From Halogeometricum rufum (GTDB lineage Archaea; Halobacteriota; Halobacteria; Halobacteriales; Haloferacaceae): DNA of 64,000 bases. This document shows, piece by piece, positions 1 to 7,808 of the stretch. The position numbers were made by a program, and so were the translations under genes. The notes under the pieces were generated by a model, which had not been told where the DNA came from, ran no database searches, and saw only the letters and a program-made list of their open reading frames with translations. The DNA lies in the NCBI RefSeq assembly GCF_900112175.1, contig NZ_FOYT01000001.1, positions 558,001 through 622,000 of the forward strand. Reading direction: 5' to 3'. The first letter of the stretch is position 1. Each line of letters starts with the position of its first letter.

Positions 1-786
1 GACGAGGCCGTCGCCGCGGGCGTGGCCTCCATCGGTCCGCTTGACTTGGCGGAGGGCGCCGTCGAGAACCCGGCGAACCTCCCGGACACCATCGACCGCA
101 TCCCGCTCACGGGACCCATCTCGGTCCTCCTCGACACCGACCGCGTCTTTCTCCACAACGACACGAACGCGGGCGTCATCGGCGAACGGTTCCACTCCGA
201 ACGCAACCCCGACGACATGGTGTACGTCACCATCTCCTCGGGCGTCGGCGCCGGCGTCTGCGTCGACGGCAACGTCCTCTCGGGGTGGGACGGCAACGCG
301 GGCGAAGTCGGGCACATGACGCTCGACCCGCAGGGACTGCTCACCTGCGGATGCGGACACGACGGCCACTGGGAGGCGTACTGCTCCGGCAACAACATCC
401 CGCGCTACGCCGAGTTCCTCCACAGCGAGGACGACGTGGAGACGTCGCTGCCCATCGAGGACCCCGACTTCTCCGCCGCCGACGTGTTCGACCACGCCGA
501 AGACGACGAGTTCGCCCGGTACGTCGTCGACCAGGTCGGCCACTGGAACGCGATGGGCATCGCCAACATCGTCCACGCGTACGCACCGCTGACCATCTAC
601 GTCGGCGGGGCCGTGGCCCTCAACAACCCGGACCTCGTTCTCGACCCCATCCGCGAACGGATGGACGACATGGTGATGGTGAACGTCCCGCAGATAGAGT
701 TGACCACGCTCGGCGACGAGGTGGTGGTGCAGGGAGCGGTGGCGAGTGCGATGACCGGCGGGACTGGCGACCGGTCGCGCCTGTAG
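1..786 (+). CDS. ROK-family sugar kinase (glucokinase-like), 5' end outside window
   Basis: This is the C-terminal part of a ROK-type ATP-dependent sugar kinase; frame 1 is open from base 1, so the start lies upstream. Visible ROK features are the sugar-binding D in DTNAG, the phosphate loop [18 protein letters not shown], and the zinc-site region [13 protein letters not shown]. In the classical ROK motif the third ligand of this block is usually Cys; here a His occupies the GxW-adjacent position, which could still bind zinc. Glucokinase is the best guess for haloarchaea, but the sugar cannot be read from the sequence. The stop codon lies inside a short hairpin that is repeated 86 bp downstream. 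Confidence 0.85.
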   Translation, partial: DEAVAAGVASIGPLDLAEGAVENPANLPDTIDRIPLTGPISVLLDTDRVFLHNDTNAGVIGERFHSERNPDDMVYVTISSGVGAGVCVDGNVLSGWDGNAGEVGHMTLDPQGLLTCGCGHDGHWEAYCSGNNIPRYAEFLHSEDDVETSLPIEDPDFSAADVFDHAEDDEFARYVVDQVGHWNAMGIANIVHAYAPLTIYVGGAVALNNPDLVLDPIRERMDDMVMVNVPQIELTTLGDEVVVQGAVASAMTGGTGDRSRL

Positions 787-880
787 GGCGCGAGGCCTCG
801 ACAGTCGCGTCGCAGGCGGGACCACTCGACGGTCGCGCCGTAGGAGGGACGGGCGACCGGTCGCGCCTGTAGGGCGCGAG
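766..880. repeat. Two 29-bp direct repeats with internal hairpin
   Basis: Positions 766-794 and 852-880 are identical over 29 bp. Each copy contains the inverted repeat TCGCGCC / GGCGCGA around a 5-nt loop. The first copy overlaps the stop codon of the ROK kinase; a shorter, imperfect version (GGTCGCGCCGTAGG) lies between them near 832-845. A role as transcript 3'-end signal is possible but not shown. Confidence 0.8.
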
Positions 881-970
881 GAATCGCCCGTTCCCCTCGT
901 ACCGAGTCTCCGACGAATCGCTCGGGTCGGCAGGCACCCGACTTATCCTTCCGGAACACCGAACGGGAGT

Positions 971-2476
971 ATGCATCGCCGTGAGTTCCTGCGCACGGGT
1001 GCCCTCCTCGGCGCGGCCGGTCTCTCGCTGTCGGCGTCCGGTCGCGTCGACGCTCACCCCGGCCCGTACGAACCCTACGGCTCCGTCGACGTCGACGGGA
1101 CGAAGGAGGCCGTCGTCTCGCCGGACGGGACCGTCGCCTACCTCGCGGCGTCGACGGGGTACGCCACCGTCGACGTCTCCGTCCCCGACCGGCCCCGCGT
1201 CCTCGCGGAGGTGCGCGAACCGGTCGACGAACACGAGAACGGCCCGCTTCGCGGTATCTACGACGTGAAACTCGACGCGACCGACCCCGAGACGCTGGTC
1301 GTCGTCGGCCCGGCCAACCCCCTCCCCGGCGCCGTCGCGGGCGTCCTCGTCGTCGACGTGTCGGACCCCGCCGCGCCCGAACGCGTCTCCTTCTTCGAGA
1401 CGGCGTACCCCATCCACAACTGCTTCGCCCGCGACGGCCACGCCTACCTGACGCGCAACGACGGCGACACGAACGTGCTGGTCGTGATGGACCTGCAGTC
1501 CGGCCGGGCGGTCGGTCGGTGGTCGCTCCCGGACGTCGACGAGGCGTGGACCGACGTGTCGAACGGACGGAAGTCGCTCCACGACGTGTACGTCCACGAG
1601 GACACCGCCTACCTCGCCCACTGGGACGCCGGCACGTGGATTCTCGACGTGTCGGACCCGACGGCGCCGACCCACGTGGGGAGCGTCGACGCGCCCGACC
1701 CGACCGAACTCGCCGGGTCCGGACGCGGCGAGGCCCTCGTCCCGCCGGGTAACCACCACTACGTCGCCACCGACGAGTCGGGCACGCTCCTCGGCGTCGG
1801 CAAGGAGTCGTGGGCGCGCCGCGTCGGCACGAACGACGACGACGAGGAGTCGCGTCTGGTCGGGGGACCGTCCGGCATCGACCTCTGGGACGTGTCGGAC
1901 CCCGCCGCGCCCGAACGCCACTCGACCATCGACCCGCCGCCGTCGCCGAACCCGACGTACGGCGGCGTCTGGACCACCGCGCACAACTTCGAGTTCCGCG
2001 ACGGCCGCCTCTACTCCGCGTGGTACCGCGGCGGCGTGAAGCGACACGACGTGTCCGACCCGTCGACCCCCGAGGAACTGGCGTGGTGGCGGATGCCAGA
2101 CGAGGCGTCGTTCTGGACGGCCCGCCTCGCCAAACCGGGCGCGGAGACGGGCTTCTTCGTCGGCGCGAGTCGCGGCGTCGACGACGTTCCCGGCCGCCTC
2201 TACACGTTCCCCGACCACGCGGGCCAGCAACTGTCGCCGCCGCCCCTCGGCGACGAGTCGAACGCGTCCGGCGGGTCGGGCGACGCGACGGCCACCGAAT
2301 CCCTCGTCGTGACGCCGACGCCCGACGCCGCCGGGTCGAACGGGACGACGGCGGCCACCGACTCCGCCGGCACGGCGACTCGCGCCCCCGGGTTCGGTCC
2401 CGGCGTCGCGGCGGGTGCCCTCGGCGTCGCCGCGTGGCGACTCCTCCGGCGTGCGCGGCGAGAGTCGCGCGAGTGA
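971..2476 (+). CDS. Secreted LVIVD-repeat beta-propeller with PGF-CTERM-like tail
   Basis: 501 aa. The N-terminus [20 protein letters not shown] is a twin-arginine signal, so the protein is predicted to be exported folded. The body carries repeated DVSDPxxPE units (near residues 134, 224, 306 and 360), the hallmark of LVIVD repeats that form a beta-propeller. A Ser/Thr/Ala-rich low-complexity stretch (about 415-470) leads to PGFGPG, a hydrophobic helix and LLRRARR. That layout matches PGF-CTERM sorting signals, which archaeosortase A processes to leave a lipid-anchored surface protein. Start at ATG 971 places the twin Arg at residues 3-4. The ligand or enzymatic role is unknown. It stands alone between the ROK kinase and the NifU gene. 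Confidence 0.8.
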   Translation: MHRREFLRTGALLGAAGLSLSASGRVDAHPGPYEPYGSVDVDGTKEAVVSPDGTVAYLAASTGYATVDVSVPDRPRVLAEVREPVDEHENGPLRGIYDVKLDATDPETLVVVGPANPLPGAVAGVLVVDVSDPAAPERVSFFETAYPIHNCFARDGHAYLTRNDGDTNVLVVMDLQSGRAVGRWSLPDVDEAWTDVSNGRKSLHDVYVHEDTAYLAHWDAGTWILDVSDPTAPTHVGSVDAPDPTELAGSGRGEALVPPGNHHYVATDESGTLLGVGKESWARRVGTNDDDEESRLVGGPSGIDLWDVSDPAAPERHSTIDPPPSPNPTYGGVWTTAHNFEFRDGRLYSAWYRGGVKRHDVSDPSTPEELAWWRMPDEASFWTARLAKPGAETGFFVGASRGVDDVPGRLYTFPDHAGQQLSPPPLGDESNASGGSGDATATESLVVTPTPDAAGSNGTTAATDSAGTATRAPGFGPGVAAGALGVAAWRLLRRARRESRE

Positions 2477-2576
2477 TTATCGAATCGGACGATAGACCGT
2501 GAACGAAACCGATTTCGGTGTCGTTCCGTCGTCGACAACCGCAAGGCATCAAAGCGTGGGGTGCGAAGGCACGGCT

Positions 2577-2909
2577 ATGAGCGACGACGGGGACTCACTG
2601 AAGCGGCGCATCGAGGACTGGATGGTCGGCCAGATGCCCATCATCCAGATGCACGGCGGCGACAGCGTCGTGCGGAAGGCCGACGAGGAGACGGGTGAAG
2701 TCGTCGTCGAACTCGGCGGGGCCTGCGCGGGGTGCGGCATCTCGAACATCACCGCGAACAACATCAAGTCGGACCTCATCATGGACTTCGACGACGTGAC
2801 CGACGTGCAGGTGAAAGTCCCCAGTTCCGGCGACCACGGGGCCAGCACGGTTGAGGGCGGCCGCGGCGGCGAACTCCAGTACGGCGACGAGGACCCCGGG
2901 CACTTCTAA
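2577..2909 (+). CDS. NifU C-terminal-domain iron-sulfur scaffold protein
   Basis: 110 aa consisting essentially of one NifU/Nfu domain. The conserved CAGC (Cys50 and Cys53) in [10 protein letters not shown] is the site where such proteins hold a transferable 4Fe-4S cluster, so an iron-sulfur carrier or scaffold role in the cytoplasm is likely. An upstream in-frame GTG would add 26 residues with no family resemblance, so the ATG at 2577 was chosen. The gene converges on the HalOD1 gene, with three short hairpins in the gap. No suf or isc genes are in the window. Confidence 0.85.
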   Translation: MSDDGDSLKRRIEDWMVGQMPIIQMHGGDSVVRKADEETGEVVVELGGACAGCGISNITANNIKSDLIMDFDDVTDVQVKVPSSGDHGASTVEGGRGGELQYGDEDPGHF

Positions 2910-2928
2910 CGAGCGTTCCGCACGTTCG

Positions 2929-3050
2929 GGTCGCGCGAAGCGCGACCGCTCACCGCGAAACGCTCGACCACCGTCGGAAATCGAAGCTCTCTGGCTGTTC
3001 AGTCGGAACGCTCCGCGTTCTGGCGACGAGAACACTCCGCGAGGCTCGCG
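2929..3050. terminator. Three perfect triloop hairpins between convergent genes
   Basis: The gap between the NifU-domain gene and the HalOD1 gene holds three perfect inverted repeats, each with a 3-nt loop: 2929-2947 (GGTCGCGC-GAA-GCGCGACC), 3006-3020 (GAACGC-TCC-GCGTTC) and 3038-3050 (CGCGA-GGC-TCGCG). They lie where both transcripts should end. Archaeal termination normally depends on U-tracts, which I do not see here, so the terminator label is only a positional inference. Confidence 0.4.
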
Positions 3051-3062
3051 TTCGCTCGCCGC

Positions 3063-3332
3063 CTACAGTTTGACGAACTCCGCCCGTCCGTTCTGTTCGA
3101 CGGTGATTCGGTAGCCCTCGTAGGTGAACGAAATCTCGATTTCGGCCTCCGGCCGCGGGGGGGTCGAGAACACGTGGTCGAGGACGTGGTCCAACTGGTC
3201 GTAGGTCGGTTGCAGTCTCGCCGCGTCGGTCCCTTCGAGTTCGGCCACGATTTCGGCGACTGCGAGCGCCGGGTCGTCCGCGTCAGTGTCCAACTGTCGC
3301 ACCACCACGTCGTCCTCGGGTGAACCACTCAC
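3063..3332 (-). CDS. HalOD1 output-domain protein
   Basis: 89 aa. The sequence fits the halobacterial output domain HalOD1: an N-terminal half including ALAVAEIVAELEGTDAARL, the central DQLDHVLDHVF and a C-terminal beta part with SFTYEGYRITVEQNG. HalOD1 proteins are small haloarchaeal domains found alone or at the end of signalling proteins. Their biochemical output is not established. It stands alone here, with FAU-1 transcribed in the same direction just upstream on the minus strand. Confidence 0.75.
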   Translation of the reverse strand: MSGSPEDDVVVRQLDTDADDPALAVAEIVAELEGTDAARLQPTYDQLDHVLDHVFSTPPRPEAEIEISFTYEGYRITVEQNGRAEFVKL

Positions 3333-3417
3333 GTCCGCGCAGTCTCGGACGCCGCGGATAAATCTTTGCCGTCGGCGACAGCGCCGGTGGCCACGGATGG
3401 ACCCGCCGCGCGCCGCC

Positions 3418-4881
3418 TCACGACCCGAGCGCGTTCTCCAGACTCGACGCCACGGACCGGGCTTTCTCCGCGAGTTCCTCGCTCACCGTGCCGGCCGCGA
3501 CGGCCTCGTCGAGTTCGTCGTCGTCCACTCGTTCGACGGCGCCGTCGGGGTGTTTTATCACGTCGACGTGCAGGTCCACGTAGCGCACCTCGTCCGGGAA
3601 GCACTCGACGGGCGTGCAGACGTTCACGTACGTCCCCTTCAGGTCGCCGTCTGCGCTCCGGTAGACGGTCGGATACCACCACCGTCCCTCGCGGAACTTG
3701 GTGAGCGCCGTGTCACCCGCCTCTCGGGCCGTCCCGAGTGCGTCGTACGTCCCGCTCCCGGAGAGCGTCCGCTCCACCGACAGCGTCCCGTCGGTGTCCC
3801 ACTCGACCACCTCGCCGCGGCCCAGCGAGAACGCCCGGCCGTCGGGCTTGCCGTGGCCGATGGCGACGGTGTCGCCCTCGACCGGTCCGAACTGCCGCGT
3901 CACCACGTCGAACCGGAACTCGCCCGCGGGCGCGCACATCGCCTCGACGAAGTCCACGCCCGCGCTGGCCGCCTCGCAGGCGGCTTTCGTCCGGTGGTGT
4001 CCGGGCATCGTCGTCTCCACCTGCCGCCTGTACTCGTCGAGTTCGAAGCGGGACTCCCGGCCGAACCACACCCACTCGCCCGCGCCGGGCGCGGCGAGTT
4101 CGCGGAGGGGTTCGACCCCGCCGACGGCCGCGAGGGCGTCGTCCATCGCCGCGGCGCGTTCGGCGGCGCGTTCGAGCGCCGTCTCGAGGGCGTCCATGTC
4201 GGCCTTCGTCGCCGCGTGAGACCACTCGATGCCCCACCCGTCGGGCACCGCCACGGAGAGGAAGTCGGTCATGCCGACGAGTTCGCGGCCGGCGGCGTCG
4301 TCGCGGGTGTCCACCGTCACGCCGTCGCGGCCGCGGACCAGCGTCGCCAGGCCGCCGTCGGCGCGCACGTCGGTGCTCAGCGAGGCCCGGCGGTCGCTCC
4401 ACGGCGGTTCCGGGTCGCGGACCTGCACGCGGACGGCGTCGCCCGCCTCGATTCGGTCGTCGGTCTCGCGGAACGGGAGGAACCCCTCCGCCTCGCCGGA
4501 GGAACTCCGACTGCTCGATGGACCGCGTCCATCGGTGCCGCCGAGCGAACAGACCGCGCCCGAGCCTTTCGTCTCCGTCACGCGCGCGTCGAACACCGCA
4601 CCCGGCGGCGCGGGGTCCGCCCACGCGAACGCGTCGACGCCGACGTCTCGCAGGCGGTCGGCGACGGCCGCGACGTCGCCGGCGTCGCCGTGGACGCCGA
4701 CGCCCTGTCGGTCGTCCGTCGTCGCCACCGTCACCTCGTGGTGGCCGTCGCCGAAGTCGGCGTCGAAGCGCGCGCGAATCGGTTCGGAGGCCTGCACCAC
4801 CTCGTGTCCGGCGTCGAGGAGGAGGCGCGTCACGGCCGTCGTGTAGATGCCGCGGACGCGGACGCGGGCCGCCTCGCTCAT
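3418..4881 (-). CDS. FAU-1-type ribonuclease / AU-rich RNA-binding protein (DUF402)
   Basis: 487 aa. The order of domains fits archaeal FAU-1: an N-terminal RNase E/G-like region (VRVRGIYTTAVTRLLLDAGH) with an S1-type segment, and a C-terminal DUF402 domain (roughly residues 330-480) with GTYVNVCTPVE and VDLHVDVIKHPDG. FAU-1 homologues bind AU-rich RNA and act in 5S rRNA processing or as RNases in other archaea. The start at 4881 was chosen because a longer reading only adds Arg/Pro-rich sequence without family similarity. The start overlaps the stop of the upstream 125-aa gene by 4 bp (ATGA), so the two are probably translationally coupled. Confidence 0.8.
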   Translation of the reverse strand: MSEAARVRVRGIYTTAVTRLLLDAGHEVVQASEPIRARFDADFGDGHHEVTVATTDDRQGVGVHGDAGDVAAVADRLRDVGVDAFAWADPAPPGAVFDARVTETKGSGAVCSLGGTDGRGPSSSRSSSGEAEGFLPFRETDDRIEAGDAVRVQVRDPEPPWSDRRASLSTDVRADGGLATLVRGRDGVTVDTRDDAAGRELVGMTDFLSVAVPDGWGIEWSHAATKADMDALETALERAAERAAAMDDALAAVGGVEPLRELAAPGAGEWVWFGRESRFELDEYRRQVETTMPGHHRTKAACEAASAGVDFVEAMCAPAGEFRFDVVTRQFGPVEGDTVAIGHGKPDGRAFSLGRGEVVEWDTDGTLSVERTLSGSGTYDALGTAREAGDTALTKFREGRWWYPTVYRSADGDLKGTYVNVCTPVECFPDEVRYVDLHVDVIKHPDGAVERVDDDELDEAVAAGTVSEELAEKARSVASSLENALGS

Positions 4882-5255
4882 CGCAACAGGTCCGGGTCGC
4901 GTGCGAACCGGACGCGGGCGTCCACCGTCGGTCCCAGCGACAGTTCCACCCGCTCGTCCGACAGGACGCGGCCGCCCTCGACGGGTACGCCCCACGAGTC
5001 GAAGCGGAGGTACCCGCGGAGGTCGCTCCCGTGCGTGAACAGGTCGAGGAACTCGACCTCGTGTTCCTGTATCTCGGAGGCGCTGTGCGCCATCTCCATG
5101 TCGGAGTACACCGTCTCCCCGTCGGCGAAGAACGCCCGAAGCGTCTCGGCGTCGCGTTCGACCGCCGCCGCGACGGCGTCGGACGCCTCCCGAATCTCCT
5201 CGGTCGTGAGTCCGGCGTCGCGGAGGGCGGCCTGCGTTCGTTGGTCGAAGTGCAT
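4878..5255 (-). CDS. Conserved haloarchaeal hypothetical protein, 125 aa
   Basis: I do not recognise a characterised family. The protein is acidic and soluble, starting MHFDQRTQAALRDAGL. It has a helical N-terminal half (TTEEIREASDAVAAAVERDA) and a beta-rich C-terminal half (LRGYLRFDSWGVPVEGGRV). No signal peptide or membrane segment is visible. It overlaps the FAU-1 start by four bases on the same strand, so the pair is likely one transcript. A role linked to RNA handling would be a guess by association only. Confidence 0.7.
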   Translation of the reverse strand: MHFDQRTQAALRDAGLTTEEIREASDAVAAAVERDAETLRAFFADGETVYSDMEMAHSASEIQEHEVEFLDLFTHGSDLRGYLRFDSWGVPVEGGRVLSDERVELSLGPTVDARVRFARDPDLLR

Positions 5256-5364
5256 GTCGTCGGCGAACGTAGGGCCGCGCCCCCTTTCAAGCGCCCGTTT
5301 CGGCCCTGGGGCGCCGCGGTTCGGCCGAAGCTATTACGCGGCGACCCATTGTATTGTCAGGGCG

Positions 5365-6375
5365 ATGGCTGAGAGACGAGACCCGGTCGAACGCGCGTCG
5401 GACGGTTCCAAGGACCTCTACGACATCTCGACGTGGGAGGAGCGAACCTCCGTCGACGGTCTCTCGGTGGCGTTGTACCGGCTGTTCGCGGCCTCGGCGC
5501 GGTTCGTCATCGTCGCCGTCGCGTTCCTCCTCCTCGTCGGTATCGGCGGGTTGGCCGCAGTGACGAACCTCGAAATCGGTCTCCTCACGGTTCTCTCGGC
5601 GATTCCGGCGCTGGGACTGGCCGCCTACGTGTACTACTCCGACGTGACGACGAACGAACCCCTGTCGCTTCTGGTCGGAACGTTCCTGCTCGGCGTCCTG
5701 ACGGCCAACTTCGCGGCCGTCCTCAACGGTGCCCTCCAGCCCTACTTCCAGGGGCTCGGCTTCCTCGGGACGGTGCTGTTCTTCTACATCGTCGTCGGCC
5801 CCATCGAGGAGATAGTGAAGCTTCTCGCGGTTCGCCTGTACGCCTACACCGACGACCGGTTCGACTCGGTGGTCGACGGCGCGGTGTACGGGGCGATGGC
5901 CGGCCTCGGTTTCGCGTTCATCGAGAACGCCCTCTACATCACGCGGGAACTCCCGACGGCGGAACTGGACCTCGGACTGGGACTCATCGGGATGGGCGGG
6001 GGCATCACGGCCGTCCGCGCCCTCGCCGGGCCGGGGCACGTCATCTACTCCGCCATCGCGGGCTACTACCTCGGACTGGCGAAGTACAACCCCGACAACC
6101 GCGGCCCCATCGTCGTCAAGGGACTGCTCATCGCGGCGTTCGTCCACGCGACGTACAACGCCACGGTCGGCATCGGGTCGGGCCTCATCCAGACGTTCAC
6201 CCCGCTCTCCGGACTGTGGGCGTTCCTCGCGTACGTCCTCGTCTACGACAGCGTGTTCGGACTGTACCTCATCCGGAAGATTCGGCGCTACCGGCAGGCC
6301 TACCGAAAGGCGCACACGCCCGCGTACGACGACGGCGCGGTCCAGTCGGAGACGGAGACGACCGAGGCCGAGTAG
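5365..6375 (+). CDS. PrsW-family intramembrane metalloprotease
   Basis: 336 aa polytopic membrane protein with about eight hydrophobic segments after a 40-residue acidic cytoplasmic N-terminus. The PrsW/CAAX-protease motifs are all present: EEIVKLLAV (Glu pair near residue 147), ENALY (near 188), GHVIYSAIAGYYLG (His near 225) and FVHATYN (His near 259). These residues normally bind zinc within the membrane. Bacterial PrsW cleaves an anti-sigma factor; archaea lack that system, so the substrate is unknown. A longer reading upstream is antisense to FAU-1 and was discarded in favour of ATG 5365. Confidence 0.85.
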   Translation: MAERRDPVERASDGSKDLYDISTWEERTSVDGLSVALYRLFAASARFVIVAVAFLLLVGIGGLAAVTNLEIGLLTVLSAIPALGLAAYVYYSDVTTNEPLSLLVGTFLLGVLTANFAAVLNGALQPYFQGLGFLGTVLFFYIVVGPIEEIVKLLAVRLYAYTDDRFDSVVDGAVYGAMAGLGFAFIENALYITRELPTAELDLGLGLIGMGGGITAVRALAGPGHVIYSAIAGYYLGLAKYNPDNRGPIVVKGLLIAAFVHATYNATVGIGSGLIQTFTPLSGLWAFLAYVLVYDSVFGLYLIRKIRRYRQAYRKAHTPAYDDGAVQSETETTEAE

Positions 6376-6411
6376 ACGGCGCGGGCGGCGGCAGACGACC
6401 CCGAGAGGTCG

Positions 6412-7023
6412 CTACTGCAGGGCGTCGGCGTAGCCCGACACCATGTTCTCGACGTACTTCGCGACCACGTCCACCTCGACGTGGACGGGGTCGCCCACCG
6501 CTTTCTCCGAGAGCGTCGTCAGGTCGTACGTCGTCGGGATGATGGCGACGGCGAAGTCCGAGTCGCGCCGGTCGGCGACGGTCAGGCTGATGCCGTCCAG
6601 ACAGATAGAGCCCTTCGCGACGACGTACTTCGCTATCGACGCGGGGAGTTCGAACTCGAAGAACCAGTCGTCGCCGACGCGTTCGATGCCCGTGATTGTC
6701 GTCGTCGTGTCGACGTGGCCCTGCACCATGTGGCCGTCGAGACGCCCGTCCGCGGGGAGTGCCCGTTCGAGGTTCACCCGGTCGCCCTCGGTCACGTCGC
6801 CGAGATACGTCTTCTCGACGGTCTCCGCGGCGAGGAACACCTCGAACCACTCCCCGTCGGCCGCGAACTCCTCGACGGTGAGGCAGACACCGCTGACGGC
6901 GATTGACTGCCCGTGGTGGAGGTCTTCGAACGTCGCGTCGGGGCTGAGACGGAGGCGACGGCCGCCGTCGTCGTCCGTCGCGGCGACGACGACGCCCGTC
7001 CCTTCGACTATCCCTGTGAACAT
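6412..7023 (-). CDS. ribE: Riboflavin synthase, alpha-type
   Basis: 203 aa, the usual size for the trimeric alpha-chain enzyme that dismutates two 6,7-dimethyl-8-ribityllumazine molecules to riboflavin. Two lumazine-binding repeats are visible: the first starts MFTGIVEGTG and contains SIAVSGVCLTV; the second contains LDGHMVQGHVD and GSICLDGISLTV. This is the bacterial/eukaryotic-type enzyme rather than the RibC type of methanogens, consistent with haloarchaea. ATG 7023 gives the canonical MFTGIVE start. No other rib gene is in the window. It converges with prsW. Confidence 0.92.
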   Translation of the reverse strand: MFTGIVEGTGVVVAATDDDGGRRLRLSPDATFEDLHHGQSIAVSGVCLTVEEFAADGEWFEVFLAAETVEKTYLGDVTEGDRVNLERALPADGRLDGHMVQGHVDTTTTITGIERVGDDWFFEFELPASIAKYVVAKGSICLDGISLTVADRRDSDFAVAIIPTTYDLTTLSEKAVGDPVHVEVDVVAKYVENMVSGYADALQ

Positions 7024-7140
7024 ACCTCCCGTCTCGTCCCACACGTGAAAAGCATCACGAAACTGGGCGACCGCTCGCCGACGGTCGGGTGGACTCGGCG
7101 GCGGGATACACTTTTGTCGTCGCTCTCCCACCCCCGCACG

Positions 7141-7788
7141 ATGTCGCTTCTCACCCGACTCCGGACCAGTTTCGTCACGGGACTGTTCCTCGTCGCGCCG
7201 TTGGCGGTGACGGTGTTCGTCCTCGACTTCGTGTTCGACCGCCTCACCGGCATCGTCCTCGACCCCATCGTCGCGACGACGCGCCTGCGGACGTTCACCG
7301 GGGACGAACTGTTGCTCGCGCAACTGCTGGCGGCGACGCTTCTGGCCGTCACGCTCACCGCCGCCGGCTACGTCGCCTCGCAGGAACTCGGCCGTCGCCT
7401 GTTCGGCGGCTTCGAACGCGGCGTGCGCCTCGTCCCCCTCGTCCGAACCATCTACTTCGGCGTCAGGCAGGTGTCCGAGTCCATCGCGCGGCAGAGCGAG
7501 GGGTTCGACCACGTCGTCCTCGTCGAGTACCCCCGCGAGGGCGTCTACTCCATCGGCTTCGTGACGAACGACGGCCCGCAGAGCGCCGAACGGGCGACGG
7601 ACTCGCCGGAGTTGCTGACGGTGTTCCTCCCGCACAGTCCCAACCCGACGGCGGGGTCGCTCATCATGGTGCCGCCCGAGGACGTGTTCGAGGTGGACAT
7701 GTCCGTCCGCCGGGGCCTGCGCCTCATCGTCACGACCGGACTGGGCGCCGAGGACGTCGAGGAACTTCCGGAGGGCGTCGTCAAGTAG
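7141..7788 (+). CDS. DUF502 family membrane protein
   Basis: 215 aa. Two transmembrane segments near the N-terminus (about 12-32 and 60-82) are followed by a soluble C-terminal domain with GFVTND, LTVFLPHSPNPTAGSLIMVPPEDV and MSVRRGLRLIVTTGL. This pattern is characteristic of DUF502 proteins, found in bacteria, plants and haloarchaea, with no firmly established biochemical role. The gene converges on the SLC13 transporter, with the palindrome GGAGCGCTCC at 7791-7800 between them. Confidence 0.85.
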   Translation: MSLLTRLRTSFVTGLFLVAPLAVTVFVLDFVFDRLTGIVLDPIVATTRLRTFTGDELLLAQLLAATLLAVTLTAAGYVASQELGRRLFGGFERGVRLVPLVRTIYFGVRQVSESIARQSEGFDHVVLVEYPREGVYSIGFVTNDGPQSAERATDSPELLTVFLPHSPNPTAGSLIMVPPEDVFEVDMSVRRGLRLIVTTGLGAEDVEELPEGVVK

Positions 7789-7808
7789 CGGGAGCGCTCC
7801 GCCGCCGG

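Noticed and set aside
3286-5364. Long plus-strand open frame in front of prsW
   Set aside because: It is antisense to HalOD1, FAU-1 and the 125-aa gene, very Arg/Val/His-rich and shows no family features; high GC creates such shadows. Only the part from ATG 5365 is coding.
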